DNA from: Pseudomonas alcaligenes
GTDB taxonomy: Bacteria; Pseudomonadota; Gammaproteobacteria; Pseudomonadales; Pseudomonadaceae
DNA length: 64,000 bases
Reading direction: 5' to 3'
Assembly (NCBI RefSeq): GCF_014490745.1
Contig: NZ_LZEU01000001.1
Coordinates: forward strand, 1,821,001-1,885,000
Shown here: positions 33,627-45,410 of the stretch, piece by piece
How the letters are laid out: every line of letters starts with the position of its first letter
Numbering within the stretch: the first letter of the stretch is position 1
Program-made: the position numbers and the translations under genes
Notes under the pieces: generated by a model
What the model was told of the DNA's origin: nothing
What the model saw: the letters and a program-made list of their open reading frames with translations, nothing else
The model's database searches: none

Positions 33627-36032
33627 ATGATCCGCCGTTCCCTGCCCGCCGTTTTCGCCTTTCTGCTCGCCAGCCCCGCCATTGCCGCCCCGGCTGGGCA
33701 ACAGACCCTGTTCAGCTTCATCAAGCCCACCGACGTGGTGAAGGTGGAGAGCGAACAGGCCAGTTTCCCCGAGCTCACTGCCGAGCCGACCGCCGAAGGC
33801 GAGGTGCTGCGCCGCTTCACCTTCAATGCCGCCGAGCACCCCAGCCTGCGCCTGGCGCCGCAGAGCGGCGACTGGGACTGGTCGCAGTCCGGCGCGGTCA
33901 GCCTGCGGGTGCAGAACGCCATGGACTGGGCGATCACCCTGAACGTGCAGATCGAAAGCCGTGACGGCAAGATCCTCACCAGCCACATCGCCCTGCCGGC
34001 TGGCCCGGCGCAGACCCTGCTGGTGCCGCTGGCCGCCACTTCGCCGCTGGCCCGTGGCATGCGCGCCGGCCCGCCGATGCCGGTCAGCCTGGACGGCCAG
34101 CGCGTGCTGCTGGCGGAAACCGTCAGCGGCGAGCTGAGTGCGGCCCAGGTCAGTGCCGTGATCCTCTCGCTGGACAAGCCGGCAGCGGCGCAGAGCATCC
34201 TGCTCGGTCGCTTCGGCGTGCAGGATGCCGCCAGTGCGCAGCAGGCGGCCTATGATGGCAGCATCGATGCCTGGGGCCAGTACAGCCGTGGCCAGTGGCC
34301 GGAAAAGATCAGCAGTGACCAGCAGCTGCGCGAGTCGGCCAAGCGCGAGGCCGAGCAGCTCAAGGCCTGGCTGGGCAAACGCCCGCAGCAGGATCGTTTC
34401 GGCGGCTGGCTGAACGGCCCGAGCTTCGAGGCCAGCGGCTTCTTCCGTACCGAGAAGCGCGACGACCGCTGGTTCCTGGTGACCCCGGAAGGGCATCCGT
34501 TCTACTCCCTGGGCGTCAACGCGGTCAGCGCCTGGCAAAGTCAGACCTATGTCGAGGGGCGCGAAAGCCTGTTCCAGAAGCTGCCCAAGGATGACGAGGC
34601 GCTGGCCGCCTATTACGGCAAGCGCGACAGCCGCAGCAGCACCGGCGCTTCCCGCGGGCGGGCCTTCGACCACGGTCGCTGGTTCGACTTCTACCGGGCC
34701 AACCTGCAGCGCAGCTATGCCCAGCCGTGCCCGGCTGCTGCCGCGCCGAGTGCTGCGCCGGCAGGCGCCGCGCCAGCAACTGCCGAGGTGGCGCCGTGCC
34801 CGAAAGCCGCGCTGGATGAACAGCGCTGGGCCCAGCACAGCCTCGACCGCCTGCAGGCCTGGGGCTTCAACAGCCTGGGCAACTGGAGCGACAACACCCT
34901 CGGCGCGGCCCAGCGCATGCCTTACAGCCTGCCGCTGTCGATCTCCGGCGATTACGCCACCATCAGCACTGGCCTGGACTGGTGGGGCGGCATGCCCGAC
35001 CCCTTCGATCCGCGGTTTGCCATGGCTGCCGAGCGGGCCATTGCCATTGCCGCCCGTGATCGCCGCGAGGATCCCTGGCTGCTCGGCTTCTTCGCTGACA
35101 ACGAGCTGGCCTGGGCCGCGCCCGGCAACGAGCCCAAGGCCCGCTATGCCCTGGCCTACGGCACCCTGCGCCTGACCACCGATGTACCGGCCAAACGCGC
35201 CTTCCTCAAGCAGCTGCGCGACAAGTACCGCAACCAGAGCGGCCTGTCCAAGGCCTGGGGTATCGAACTGGGGGCCTGGGAGCTGATGGAGGATCCCGGC
35301 TTCGAGGCGCCGCTGCCGAGCGCGGAGCACCCGCAGATCGAGGAAGACCTGCAGAACTTCCAGCGCCTGTTCGCCGAGACCTATTTCAAGACCATTGCCG
35401 ACTCGCTCAAGTGGCACGCGCCCAACCACCTGCTGCTCGGCGGTCGCTTTGCCATCAGCACGCCGGAGGCCATCGCCGCCTGCGCCAAGTACTGCGATGT
35501 GCTGAGTTTCAACCTGTACGTGCCGGAACCGCAGCAGGGCCAGGACTTCGCCGCCCTGCGCGCGCTGGACAAGCCGGTGCTGATTAGCGAGTTCCACTTC
35601 GGCTCGCGTGACCGCGGCCCGTTTTGGGGCGGCGTCAGCGAGGTGTACAAGGAAGAGGAGCGTGGCCCGGCCTACGCCAAGTTCCTCGGCAAGGCCCTGG
35701 AAGAGCCGGTGATCGTCGGCGTGCACTGGTTCCAGTACCTCGACCAGCCAGCGACCGGGCGTCTGCTCGATGGCGAGAACGGCCACTTCGGCCTGGTTGG
35801 TATCACCGACCGGCCATGGCAGGGCTTCGTCGAAGCGGTGCGCAAGGCCAACCTGAAGGTGCCGGAAACCCTGCTGGGCAAACTGACGAACAAGGCACCG
35901 GCCAAGCCGAGCGAAGGTGGCGGTGAACACGCCGGTGCCGGTGATGCCGCTGCCGGCGGCCCGGGTGGCGCGGGTGGGCCGGGAGATGGCGGCGCCGGTG
36001 GCCATGATGGCCCCGGTGATGGCCACGAGTGA
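33627..36032 (+). CDS. Exported agarase-like glycoside hydrolase (clan GH-A)
   Basis: An 801-residue secreted protein with a signal peptide (RRSLPAVFAFLLASPAIA), an N-terminal beta-sandwich of about 200 residues and a TIM-barrel catalytic domain like beta-agarases (GH50-type). The likely acid/base is E493 in FFADNELAW and the nucleophile E655 in LISEFHFGSRD, matching clan GH-A placing. RDDRWFLVTPEGHPFYSLGVNAV is the usual entry to the barrel. An Ala/Pro-rich insertion lies near residues 367-390. The last 50 residues are a Gly-rich low-complexity tail with Asp, His and Ala (GGAGGPGDGGAGG). Activity on agar is not implied; the true substrate may be a self-made polysaccharide. ATG 33627 gives the signal peptide. 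Confidence 0.8.
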   Translation: MIRRSLPAVFAFLLASPAIAAPAGQQTLFSFIKPTDVVKVESEQASFPELTAEPTAEGEVLRRFTFNAAEHPSLRLAPQSGDWDWSQSGAVSLRVQNAMDWAITLNVQIESRDGKILTSHIALPAGPAQTLLVPLAATSPLARGMRAGPPMPVSLDGQRVLLAETVSGELSAAQVSAVILSLDKPAAAQSILLGRFGVQDAASAQQAAYDGSIDAWGQYSRGQWPEKISSDQQLRESAKREAEQLKAWLGKRPQQDRFGGWLNGPSFEASGFFRTEKRDDRWFLVTPEGHPFYSLGVNAVSAWQSQTYVEGRESLFQKLPKDDEALAAYYGKRDSRSSTGASRGRAFDHGRWFDFYRANLQRSYAQPCPAAAAPSAAPAGAAPATAEVAPCPKAALDEQRWAQHSLDRLQAWGFNSLGNWSDNTLGAAQRMPYSLPLSISGDYATISTGLDWWGGMPDPFDPRFAMAAERAIAIAARDRREDPWLLGFFADNELAWAAPGNEPKARYALAYGTLRLTTDVPAKRAFLKQLRDKYRNQSGLSKAWGIELGAWELMEDPGFEAPLPSAEHPQIEEDLQNFQRLFAETYFKTIADSLKWHAPNHLLLGGRFAISTPEAIAACAKYCDVLSFNLYVPEPQQGQDFAALRALDKPVLISEFHFGSRDRGPFWGGVSEVYKEEERGPAYAKFLGKALEEPVIVGVHWFQYLDQPATGRLLDGENGHFGLVGITDRPWQGFVEAVRKANLKVPETLLGKLTNKAPAKPSEGGGEHAGAGDAAAGGPGGAGGPGDGGAGGHDGPGDGHE

Positions 36033-36122
36033 GGCACCTGCAGCCCGTCTCCTGAAGGTTTCCTTCGCCGTCCGGGGTTGCCACAATGCGCCACCCCAGC
36101 CGAGTTGTCTAAGGAGTCAGGC

Positions 36123-37268
36123 TTGCAGATCCAGGGTTACTTCGACCTGCAGTTCGAGGCGCTGAAACAGGCCTTTGCCGAATTGTTCGAGGATACGCAG
36201 GAGCGCGGCGCCGCCCTCTGCGTACAGATCGCCGGCGAAACGGTGGTCGACCTGTGGGCCGGCACGGCCGACAAGGATGGCGAGCAGGCCTGGCACAGCG
36301 ACACCATCCTCAATCTGTTCTCCTGCACCAAGACCTTCGCGGCCGTGGTGGCCCTGCAACTGGTGGAAGAGGGCAAGCTCGAGCTGGACGCCCCGGTAGC
36401 GCGCTACTGGCCGGAGTTTGCTGCGGCCGGCAAGGAGCGCATCACCCCGCGCCAACTGCTCAGCCACCGCGCCGGCCTGCCGGCCCTGCACGCCATGCTG
36501 CCGGCCGAGGCGCTGTACGACTGGGCGCAGATGACCGCCGCGCTAGCCGCCGAGCAACCCTGGTGGACGCCGGGCGAGGCCCATGGCTATGCACCTATCA
36601 CCTATGGCTGGCTGGTCGGCGAGTTGCTGCGGCGCATCGAAGGGCGCGGCCCCGGCGAGTCGATCATGGCGCGTATCGCCAAACCGCTGGGCCTGGATTT
36701 CCATGTCGGCCTGGCCGACAGCGAGTTTCCCCGCGTTGCCCATATCGCCCGCAAGAAGGGCGACATGGGCGATGCCGCGGCCCAGCGCCTGCTGCGTTGC
36801 ATGATGAGCGAGCCGGCGGCCCTGAGCACCCGTGCCTTTGCCAATCCGCCGTCTATTCTCACCAGCACCAACAAGGCGGAGTGGCGGCGCATGCAACAAC
36901 CGGCGGCCAACGGGCATGGCAATGCCCGCTCCCTGGCAGGCTTTTATGCCGGCCTGCTGGATGGTCGTCTGCTGCAGGCCGAACTGCTCAACGAGATGAC
37001 CCGTGAACACGCCTGCGGCGAAGACCGCACCCTGTTGACCCGTACCCGCTTCGGACTGGGCTGCATGCTCGACCAGGCGGACGTGGCCAACGCCACCTAT
37101 GGCCTGGGACGCAAGGCGTTCGGCCACCCCGGCGCCGGCGGCTCGGTAGGCTTTGCCGACCCCGACAGCGACGTGGCGTTCGGCTTTGTCAGCAACAGCC
37201 TCGGCCCCTATGTATTGATGGATCCACGTGCGCAGCGTCTGGCGCGTGTGTTGCGTGAATGTCTTTGA
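36123..37268 (+). CDS. EstB-like serine hydrolase (beta-lactamase fold)
   Basis: A 381-residue cytosolic serine hydrolase of the class C beta-lactamase/EstB type. The nucleophile is S67 in SCTK (S-x-x-K, residues 67-70), the tyrosine base is probably Y156 in HGYAPITYGWL, and the third motif is HPGAGGS near the C-terminus in place of KTG. It fits carboxylesterases of this group rather than true beta-lactamases. I chose TTG at 36123: it follows AAGGAG at 36111-36116 and gives the usual N-terminus QIQGYFDLQFEALKQAF. The frame opens upstream but without good signals. Substrate unknown. Confidence 0.85.
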   Translation: MQIQGYFDLQFEALKQAFAELFEDTQERGAALCVQIAGETVVDLWAGTADKDGEQAWHSDTILNLFSCTKTFAAVVALQLVEEGKLELDAPVARYWPEFAAAGKERITPRQLLSHRAGLPALHAMLPAEALYDWAQMTAALAAEQPWWTPGEAHGYAPITYGWLVGELLRRIEGRGPGESIMARIAKPLGLDFHVGLADSEFPRVAHIARKKGDMGDAAAQRLLRCMMSEPAALSTRAFANPPSILTSTNKAEWRRMQQPAANGHGNARSLAGFYAGLLDGRLLQAELLNEMTREHACGEDRTLLTRTRFGLGCMLDQADVANATYGLGRKAFGHPGAGGSVGFADPDSDVAFGFVSNSLGPYVLMDPRAQRLARVLRECL

Positions 37269-37290
37269 ACCCTCGTTTGATGGATGCCCG

Positions 37291-37995
37291 ATGATGCGAG
37301 CTAACTGCCTTGCCCTGCTGCTTTGCTGCAGCCTCACTGCCTGCGCCGGCTCTGCCGGAAAATCCACCGAGTCCAAGGAGGACTCTGCAGGCTGGTGGCC
37401 GTTCGCCAGCGAAGACAAGGAAGTCAGTGCCAAGGCGGCGCCGCCGAAGATCGACAAACAGGCCACCTATGCCTGGCTCGACGAGTACGAGCCGCGCCTG
37501 CGTGAGGCCCTGCAGGGCAGCCGCATGCAGCTGGAGCGTCGCGAGAACGTGCTGGTGGTGACTGCACCGGTGGACGCCTCGTTCAACCCCGATCGCCCGA
37601 GCATGCTGCTGCCTGTCGCGCTCGGCCCATTCAGCAAGGTCGCCAAGCTGCTGGAGAAGGATCCGCGCACGGCCGTGCTGGTGCTGGGGCATGCCGACAG
37701 CACTGGCCAGGTCGATAGCAACCGCAAGCTCAGTGAGGATCGCGCCAAGGCCGTGGCCTCGATCTTCCGTCTCAGCGGCCTGCAGCGTGATCGTCTGCTG
37801 CTCAAGGGCGTCGGCTCGGATATGCCGCGCGCCGCCAACGACAGTGCCGAGGGTCGTGCCCTCAATCGCCGGGTCGAGCTGGTACTGACGCCGCAGGACA
37901 CCCTGGTGGCCCTGCTGGCCAAGTACAGTGCGCCGCCAGCGGTTCCGGTTGCTCAGGTTGTTGCGGATCAAAGCACTGCGGCCAAGGCCAAGTAA
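37291..37995 (+). CDS. OmpA-family lipoprotein
   Basis: A 234-residue lipoprotein with signal peptide and lipobox LTAC, a charged linker, a helix around TYAWLDEYEPRLREALQG, and a C-terminal OmpA domain with LVLGHADSTGQVDSNRKLSEDRAKAV and ALNRRVELVLTPQ, the peptidoglycan contact residues. The domain is less close to the two paralogues at 24 kb than they are to each other. Two ATGs lie side by side (37291 and 37294); either gives a normal signal. It precedes pdxH by 30 bases, as I recall for P. aeruginosa. Envelope stabilisation is the expected role. Confidence 0.88.
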   Translation: MMRANCLALLLCCSLTACAGSAGKSTESKEDSAGWWPFASEDKEVSAKAAPPKIDKQATYAWLDEYEPRLREALQGSRMQLERRENVLVVTAPVDASFNPDRPSMLLPVALGPFSKVAKLLEKDPRTAVLVLGHADSTGQVDSNRKLSEDRAKAVASIFRLSGLQRDRLLLKGVGSDMPRAANDSAEGRALNRRVELVLTPQDTLVALLAKYSAPPAVPVAQVVADQSTAAKAK

Positions 37996-38025
37996 GCTGG
38001 GGCTGTCAGTTCACAGGAGAGCAGC

Positions 38026-38673
38026 ATGTCCCAGACCATCGCTGATATGCGGCGTGACTACAGCCGCGACGGCCTTAGCGAAGAGCAGGCACCGGCCGAG
38101 CCCTTCGCCCTGTTCCGCCAGTGGTTCGCCGAGGCGGTAAAGACCGAGCAACTGCCGGTGGAGCCCAATGCCATGACCCTGGCCACGGTGGATGGCGATG
38201 GCCGCCCGCATTGCCGGGTGCTGTTGCTCAAGGGCCTGGACGAGCAGGGTTTCACCTTCTTCAGCAACTACCAGAGCGCCAAGGCCGAGCAGCTGAGCGC
38301 GCGGCCGTTCGCCGCCATGACCTTCTTCTGGCCGACCCTGGAGCGCCAGGTGCGCATCGAGGGGCGGGTGGAGAAGGTTTCGGCCGAGGAGTCGGATGCC
38401 TACTTCCAGGTGCGTCCGCTGGGTAGCCGCCTGGGCGCCTGGGCTTCGCCGCAGAGCCGGGTGATCGCCAACCGCGCCGAACTGGAAGGCCTGCTGGCCG
38501 ACACCGAGCGACGCTTTCTCGATCAGGCCCCGCATTGCCCGCCGCACTGGGGCGGCTATCGCCTGCTGCCGGAGCGCATCGAGTTCTGGCAGGGCCGGCC
38601 GAGCCGCCTGCATGATCGCCTCAACTACCTGCGACAGGGCGAGCAGTGGCTGCGCGAGCGCCTGGCGCCCTGA
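38026..38673 (+). CDS. pdxH: Pyridoxamine/pyridoxine 5'-phosphate oxidase
   Basis: A 215-residue FMN enzyme that makes pyridoxal 5'-phosphate. The family blocks are complete: [55 protein letters not shown] and the C-terminal signature [23 protein letters not shown] lies eight bases before the ATG. Length is normal. It is a housekeeping gene; the OmpA lipoprotein gene just upstream may share its transcript. SlyB starts 95 bases later behind its own leader. Confidence 0.97.
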   Translation: MSQTIADMRRDYSRDGLSEEQAPAEPFALFRQWFAEAVKTEQLPVEPNAMTLATVDGDGRPHCRVLLLKGLDEQGFTFFSNYQSAKAEQLSARPFAAMTFFWPTLERQVRIEGRVEKVSAEESDAYFQVRPLGSRLGAWASPQSRVIANRAELEGLLADTERRFLDQAPHCPPHWGGYRLLPERIEFWQGRPSRLHDRLNYLRQGEQWLRERLAP

Positions 38674-38767
38674 CGGGCAATTAAACCGTCACAGATTTTC
38701 ACTGACCGTGTGACAGCTGTTCAGCGGCACGGTCTAATGTTTCAACTTCCGTCTGGAGTAATACTCA

Positions 38768-39229
38768 ATGTTCAAGAACGTTCTCGTTGCTTCGCTGACC
38801 GCGGCGTCGCTGCTGCTTGGGGGCTGCGTTTCCAACCTGTCCGGCGACTCCTACAGCCGCGACGAGGCCCGCAAGGTGCAGACCGTGCGCCTGGGCACCA
38901 TCGAATCGCTGCGTCCGGTGAAGATCGAAGGCACCAAGACCCCGATCGGCGCCGGTGCCGGTGCCGTGGTGGGTGGCGTGGGCGGCAGCACCATCGGCGG
39001 TGGCAAGGGCTCGGTGGTGGCGGCGGTGATCGGCGCCGTGGCTGGCGGTCTGCTCGGCTCCATGACCGAAGAGGGCCTGACCCGCACCCAGGGCGTGGAA
39101 ATCACCGTGCGTGAAGACGACGGCACTCTGCGCGCCTATGTTCAGCAAGTGCAGGAAAACGAGATCTTCCGCGTCGGCGAGCGCGTGCGCATCATGACCG
39201 TCGACGGTACCAGCCGCGTCGCTCACTGA
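38768..39229 (+). CDS. slyB: Glycine-zipper outer-membrane lipoprotein SlyB
   Basis: A 153-residue outer-membrane lipoprotein with lipobox LLGGC, then a glycine-zipper hairpin (GAGAGAVVGGVGG...GAVAGGLLG at roughly residues 60-95) and a C-terminal beta domain with EITVREDDGTLRAYVQQ. In enterobacteria SlyB is induced by PhoPQ under low Mg2+ and shields the outer membrane; whether PhoP acts here I cannot say, since no clear PhoP direct repeat is seen in the 95 bases upstream. A strong terminator follows. Confidence 0.93.
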   Translation: MFKNVLVASLTAASLLLGGCVSNLSGDSYSRDEARKVQTVRLGTIESLRPVKIEGTKTPIGAGAGAVVGGVGGSTIGGGKGSVVAAVIGAVAGGLLGSMTEEGLTRTQGVEITVREDDGTLRAYVQQVQENEIFRVGERVRIMTVDGTSRVAH

Positions 39230-39243
39230 TCCCGCCTCAGCCC

Positions 39244-39273
39244 AAAGGCCCGGCAATTGCCGGGCCTTTTTGT
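39244..39273 (+). terminator. Intrinsic terminator after slyB
   Basis: AAAGGCCCGGCAA pairs with TTGCCGGGCCTTT with almost no loop and ends in a T-run on the + strand. Confidence 0.92.
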
Positions 39274-39630
39274 CTGTACCTCTGCAATCACAAGTATTTA
39301 TCGCCGCCATCCGCGGCGGATTCGGCTATTGCGAGCCTGGCGACGGCCACCCTTCTGGCGTTCGCCTTCGAGGCCATGCCTGAGCCGCTGCGCAACTGGG
39401 AGGCTGCGTTGCAAGGCTGAGCAGCGCTTGGCGCTGCCCGTGCACCATCTGATCTATCCTCGGTTCGGAGCCGAAAGCTCTGTGCATAATGTAATAATTT
39501 ATCTATGACTTAGTTCTGATAGTTATGGATAATCGCGCCACGCCCTTCGCTCACAGAGGCCCAGCCGCGCGAGGAACAGAGTAGATTTGCCCGATCCGCC
39601 CGCTGGATCGGGCCCGGACAGGGGAAATGC
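39274..39630. other. Noncoding region before the Sha antiporter operon
   Basis: About 360 bases. The first part, to the TGA at about 39418-39420, can be read in one frame without an in-frame start; its end codes for a plausible protein C-terminus (AFAFEAMPEPLRNWEAALQG), so it may be a gene remnant. The second part, 39480-39535, is strikingly AT-rich (TAATGTAATAATTTATC, GGATAAT), and most likely contains the operon promoter, though no -35/-10 pair can be fixed with confidence. No hairpin with a clear role is seen. Confidence 0.45.
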
Positions 39631-42431
<2,801 letters not shown>

Positions 42432-42432
<1 letters not shown>

Positions 42433-42767
42433 TGGAAGCGCTGTTCGCCGTGACCCTCGGCCTGCTCACCGCCAGCGGCGTGTACCTGCTGCTGCGTGCG
42501 CGTACCTTCGCCGTGGTGCTGGGCCTGACCCTGCTGTCCTATGCGGTCAACCTGTTCCTCTTTGCCATGGGCCGTCTGAGTGGCGACGTGGCGGTGCTGG
42601 GGCAGGGCGGCAGCCCGGCCGACCCGCTGCCCCAGGCGCTGGTGCTGACCGCCATCGTCATCGGCTTCGCCATGACCGCCTTCGTCGTGGTGCTGGCCCT
42701 GCGCGGCGTGGCCAATCTCGGCAACGACCATGTCGATGGCCGGGCACAGCAGGAGCGGGCGCCTTGA
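42432..42767 (+). CDS. Na+/H+ antiporter subunit C
   Basis: A 111-residue membrane protein homologous to MnhC/MrpC and to NuoK of complex I, with three helices. YLLLRARTFAVVLGLTLLSYAVNLFLFAMG and DPLPQALVLTAIVIGFAMTAFVVVLALR contain the family's buried glutamine/asparagine positions. The ATG overlaps the subunit A stop (TGATG), and the stop overlaps the TTG of subunit D. Confidence 0.94.
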
Positions 42768-44251
42768 GCCAGCTGATCATCCTGCCGATCCTGATTCCGC
42801 TGCTGGTCGGCGCGCTGCTGCTGGTGCTGCCGTCCCGCGAGCGGCTTAAGCGCACGCTGTCGCTGTTGGCCACTCTGGCCCTGCTGCCGTTGGCCGTGGC
42901 CCTGCTGTTGCAGGCTGGCGATGGCCAGCTGCACCTCTATGCCCTGGGCGACTGGCAGCCGCCGTTCGGCATCGTGCTGCTGCTCGACCGCCTCAGTGCG
43001 CTGATGCTGCTGGCCGCCGCCGTGCTTGGCGGCGCCGTGGTGCTCTATGCCCTGCGCGGCGATGATCGCCGTGGCCCGCGTTTCCATGCCCTGCTGCAGT
43101 TCCAGTTGCTGGGCATCAACGGCGCCTTCCTCACCGGCGACCTGTTCAACCTGTTCGTGTTCTTCGAGATCCTGCTGATCGCCTCCTACGCGCTGCTGCT
43201 CTATGGCCGCAGCGCCGAGCGGGTGAGGGCGGGGCTGCACTACGTGATCCTCAACCTGGTCGGCTCGGCGCTGTTCCTTATCGCCCTGGGGCTGATCTAC
43301 GGGGTTGGCGGCACCCTGAACATGGCCGACCTGTCCCTGCGGGTGGCTGCCGCCAGTGGCGACCAGGTGCCGCTGCTGGCCGCCGGCGGCCTGCTGCTGT
43401 TACTGGTATTTGCCCTCAAGGCGGCGCTGCTGCCGCTGTGCTTCTGGCTGCCGCGGGCCTATACGGCAGCCAGTGCACCGGTGGCGGCGCTGTTCGCGAT
43501 CATGACCAAGGTCGGCATCTACGCCATCCTGCGCGTTTGCACTCTGGTGTTCGGTGAGGGCGGCGGCGAGCTGGCGAACCTCGCCCAGGTCTGGCTGTGG
43601 CCGCTGGCGCTGGCCACGGTGGCGCTGGGTGCCCTGGGGGCCCTGGCCGCGCGCAACCTGCAGGGGCTGCTGGCCTATCTGGTGCTGGTGTCCGCCGGCA
43701 CCCTGCTGGCGGCGGTGGCCATTGGTACTCCCGAGGCTCATGCCGCGGCGCTGTACTACCTGTTGCACAGCACCTGGGTGGCCGGCGGGCTGTTCCTGCT
43801 GGCCGACCTGATCGCCCGCCAGCGCGGCGTCAAGGGTGCGACCCTGGTGCAGGGGCCGGCGCTGCAGCATCCGGCGCTGCTCGGTGCGCTGTTCTTCGGC
43901 GGCGCGGTGGCGGTGGTCGGCCTGCCGCCGCTGTCCGGTTTCCTCGGCAAGCTGCTGTTGCTCCAGGCGGCGCCTTCGCCGGCGCTGTGGAGCCTGTTGC
44001 TGCTCGGCGGTTTCGCTGCCCTGGTGGCCTTCAGTCGCGCCGGCAGCACACTGTTCTGGCGCGTCGGCACCAGCAGCCTGGACAGCGCCGAGCTGGATCG
44101 CGGGCGCCTGGCCGCCTGCCTGCTGCTGCTCGCCTGCAGCCTGCTGCTGGTACTGCTGGCCGCGCCGCTGCTGGACTACTGCCGCGCCGCGGCCGCGCAG
44201 CTGCATGACCTGGCGCCGTACCGTGCGCTGATCGGGGAGGGCCGCCCATGA
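42764..44251 (+). CDS. Na+/H+ antiporter subunit D
   Basis: A 495-residue NuoN/NuoM-like proton channel subunit (MnhD/MrpD). The conserved glutamate is in FNLFVFFEILLIASYALLLYG, and the lysine helix is ALKAALLPLCFWLPRAYTAASAPVAALFAIMTKVGIYAILR. The start appears to be TTG at 42764, overlapping the stop of subunit C; no ATG lies nearby and the protein start SQLIILPILIPLLVGALLL is natural. Stop overlaps the subunit E ATG. Confidence 0.94.
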   Translation: MSQLIILPILIPLLVGALLLVLPSRERLKRTLSLLATLALLPLAVALLLQAGDGQLHLYALGDWQPPFGIVLLLDRLSALMLLAAAVLGGAVVLYALRGDDRRGPRFHALLQFQLLGINGAFLTGDLFNLFVFFEILLIASYALLLYGRSAERVRAGLHYVILNLVGSALFLIALGLIYGVGGTLNMADLSLRVAAASGDQVPLLAAGGLLLLLVFALKAALLPLCFWLPRAYTAASAPVAALFAIMTKVGIYAILRVCTLVFGEGGGELANLAQVWLWPLALATVALGALGALAARNLQGLLAYLVLVSAGTLLAAVAIGTPEAHAAALYYLLHSTWVAGGLFLLADLIARQRGVKGATLVQGPALQHPALLGALFFGGAVAVVGLPPLSGFLGKLLLLQAAPSPALWSLLLLGGFAALVAFSRAGSTLFWRVGTSSLDSAELDRGRLAACLLLLACSLLLVLLAAPLLDYCRAAAAQLHDLAPYRALIGEGRP

Positions 44252-44745
44252 AACACCTGTTGCCACACCCGGCGCAGAGCCTGTTGCTGCTGCTGGCCTG
44301 GATGCTGCTGGTGGATACCTTCGCCTTCGGCCAGTGGCTGCTCGGCAGCGTGCTGGCCGTGCTGATCCCGCTGCTGTGCAACCGCCTGCTGGTGGAGCAC
44401 CCGCCGCACTGGAAACCGCTCAAGCTGCTGCGCTTCCTGCTGATGGTGATGGGCGACATCCTGGTCGCCAACTTCCAGGTGGCGCGCCTGACCCTGGGGC
44501 GCGTCAGCCAGCTGCGTCCTGCCTTCGTCGAGGTGCCGATCGACCTGGACAACGAACTGGCCATCAGCGTGCTGGTCAGCGTGGTGTCGCTGACCCCCGG
44601 CTCGCTGGCCGCCGACCTCAGCCTGGATCGCCGCAACCTGCTGGTGCACGGCCTCGACGTGCCGGACGCGCAGGCGATGATCGACGAGATCAAACAGCGT
44701 TACGAGGCGCCGCTGAAGGAGATATTCCCATGCTCGGCTACGTGA
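44248..44745 (+). CDS. Na+/H+ antiporter subunit E
   Basis: A 165-residue MnhE/MrpE protein with two N-terminal helices and a soluble C-terminal domain; the family block FVEVPIDLDNELAISVLVSVVSLTPGSLAADL is clear. ATG 44248 overlaps subunit D. It overlaps the next gene by 16 bases. Confidence 0.93.
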   Translation: MKHLLPHPAQSLLLLLAWMLLVDTFAFGQWLLGSVLAVLIPLLCNRLLVEHPPHWKPLKLLRFLLMVMGDILVANFQVARLTLGRVSQLRPAFVEVPIDLDNELAISVLVSVVSLTPGSLAADLSLDRRNLLVHGLDVPDAQAMIDEIKQRYEAPLKEIFPCSAT

Positions 44746-44999
44746 TCCCTCTGTGCCTGGCGATGCTCGCCTTGGCCCTGCTGCTGGCCACGGCGCGCCT
44801 GATCAAAGGCCCCAGCCTGCCGGATCGGGTGCTGGCGCTGGACACCCTGTACATCAATGCCATCGCCCTGATCATTCTCTACGGCATCTGGAAGGGCACC
44901 GAGCTGTTCTTCGAGATCGCTCTGCTGATTGCCGTGCTGGGTTTCGTCAGCACGGTGGCGGTGGCCAAGTACATGCTGCGCGGAGACATCATCGAATGA
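44730..44999 (+). CDS. Na+/H+ antiporter subunit F
   Basis: An 89-residue MnhF/MrpF protein of three helices; RLIKGPSLPDRVLALDTLYINAIALIILYG is the family signature. It starts at ATG 44730, within the end of subunit E, and is served by GAAGGAGA 7-14 bases upstream. The stop overlaps the subunit G start. Confidence 0.93.
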   Translation: MLGYVIPLCLAMLALALLLATARLIKGPSLPDRVLALDTLYINAIALIILYGIWKGTELFFEIALLIAVLGFVSTVAVAKYMLRGDIIE

Positions 45000-45328
45000 G
45001 CCTGTGGCTGGAAATCCTCGTCTGCGCGCTGCTTCTGCTCGGCAGTGGCTTCGTGCTGATCGGTGCCATCGGCCTGTACCGCCTGCCGGACTTCTTCACC
45101 CGCCTGCACGGGCCGACCAAGGCCACCACCCTGGGCATCGGCGGCATGGTGCTGGCCTCGTTGCTGTTCTTCAGTGCTGGCGAGCAGACCCTGAGCTCCC
45201 ACGAACTGCTGATCAGCCTGTTCCTGTTCATCAGTGCCCCGGTCAGCGCCTACATGCTGGCCAAAGCCGCGGTGCTGCAGCAGCTACCGCTGGAGCCGCG
45301 GACTCGCGGCAAACCCTGGGAGCAGTAG
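44996..45328 (+). CDS. Na+/H+ antiporter subunit G
   Basis: A 110-residue MnhG/MrpG protein with three helices and the family core GAIGLYRLPDFFTRLHGPTKATTLGIGGM. It is the last gene of the antiporter operon (ATGA overlap with subunit F). No intrinsic terminator is visible before the DMT transporter gene, 82 bases away, so read-through is possible. Confidence 0.93.
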   Translation: MSLWLEILVCALLLLGSGFVLIGAIGLYRLPDFFTRLHGPTKATTLGIGGMVLASLLFFSAGEQTLSSHELLISLFLFISAPVSAYMLAKAAVLQQLPLEPRTRGKPWEQ

Positions 45329-45410
45329 GGCGACACAGTTTCTCCGCACCGCTGTGCCTGTTGGCAGCGGCGCCCGCCACCTACACTGAGGTTTTGTGGT
45401 GGAGGTGGTG

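Noticed and set aside
33576..36086. An 836-codon minus-strand frame opposite the glycoside hydrolase gene
   Set aside because: The + strand frame has a signal peptide and both catalytic glutamates; the opposite frame has no such features.
38674..38767. PhoP box before slyB
   Set aside because: No convincing (T/G)GTTTA-N5-(T/G)GTTTA repeat is present in the 95-base leader.
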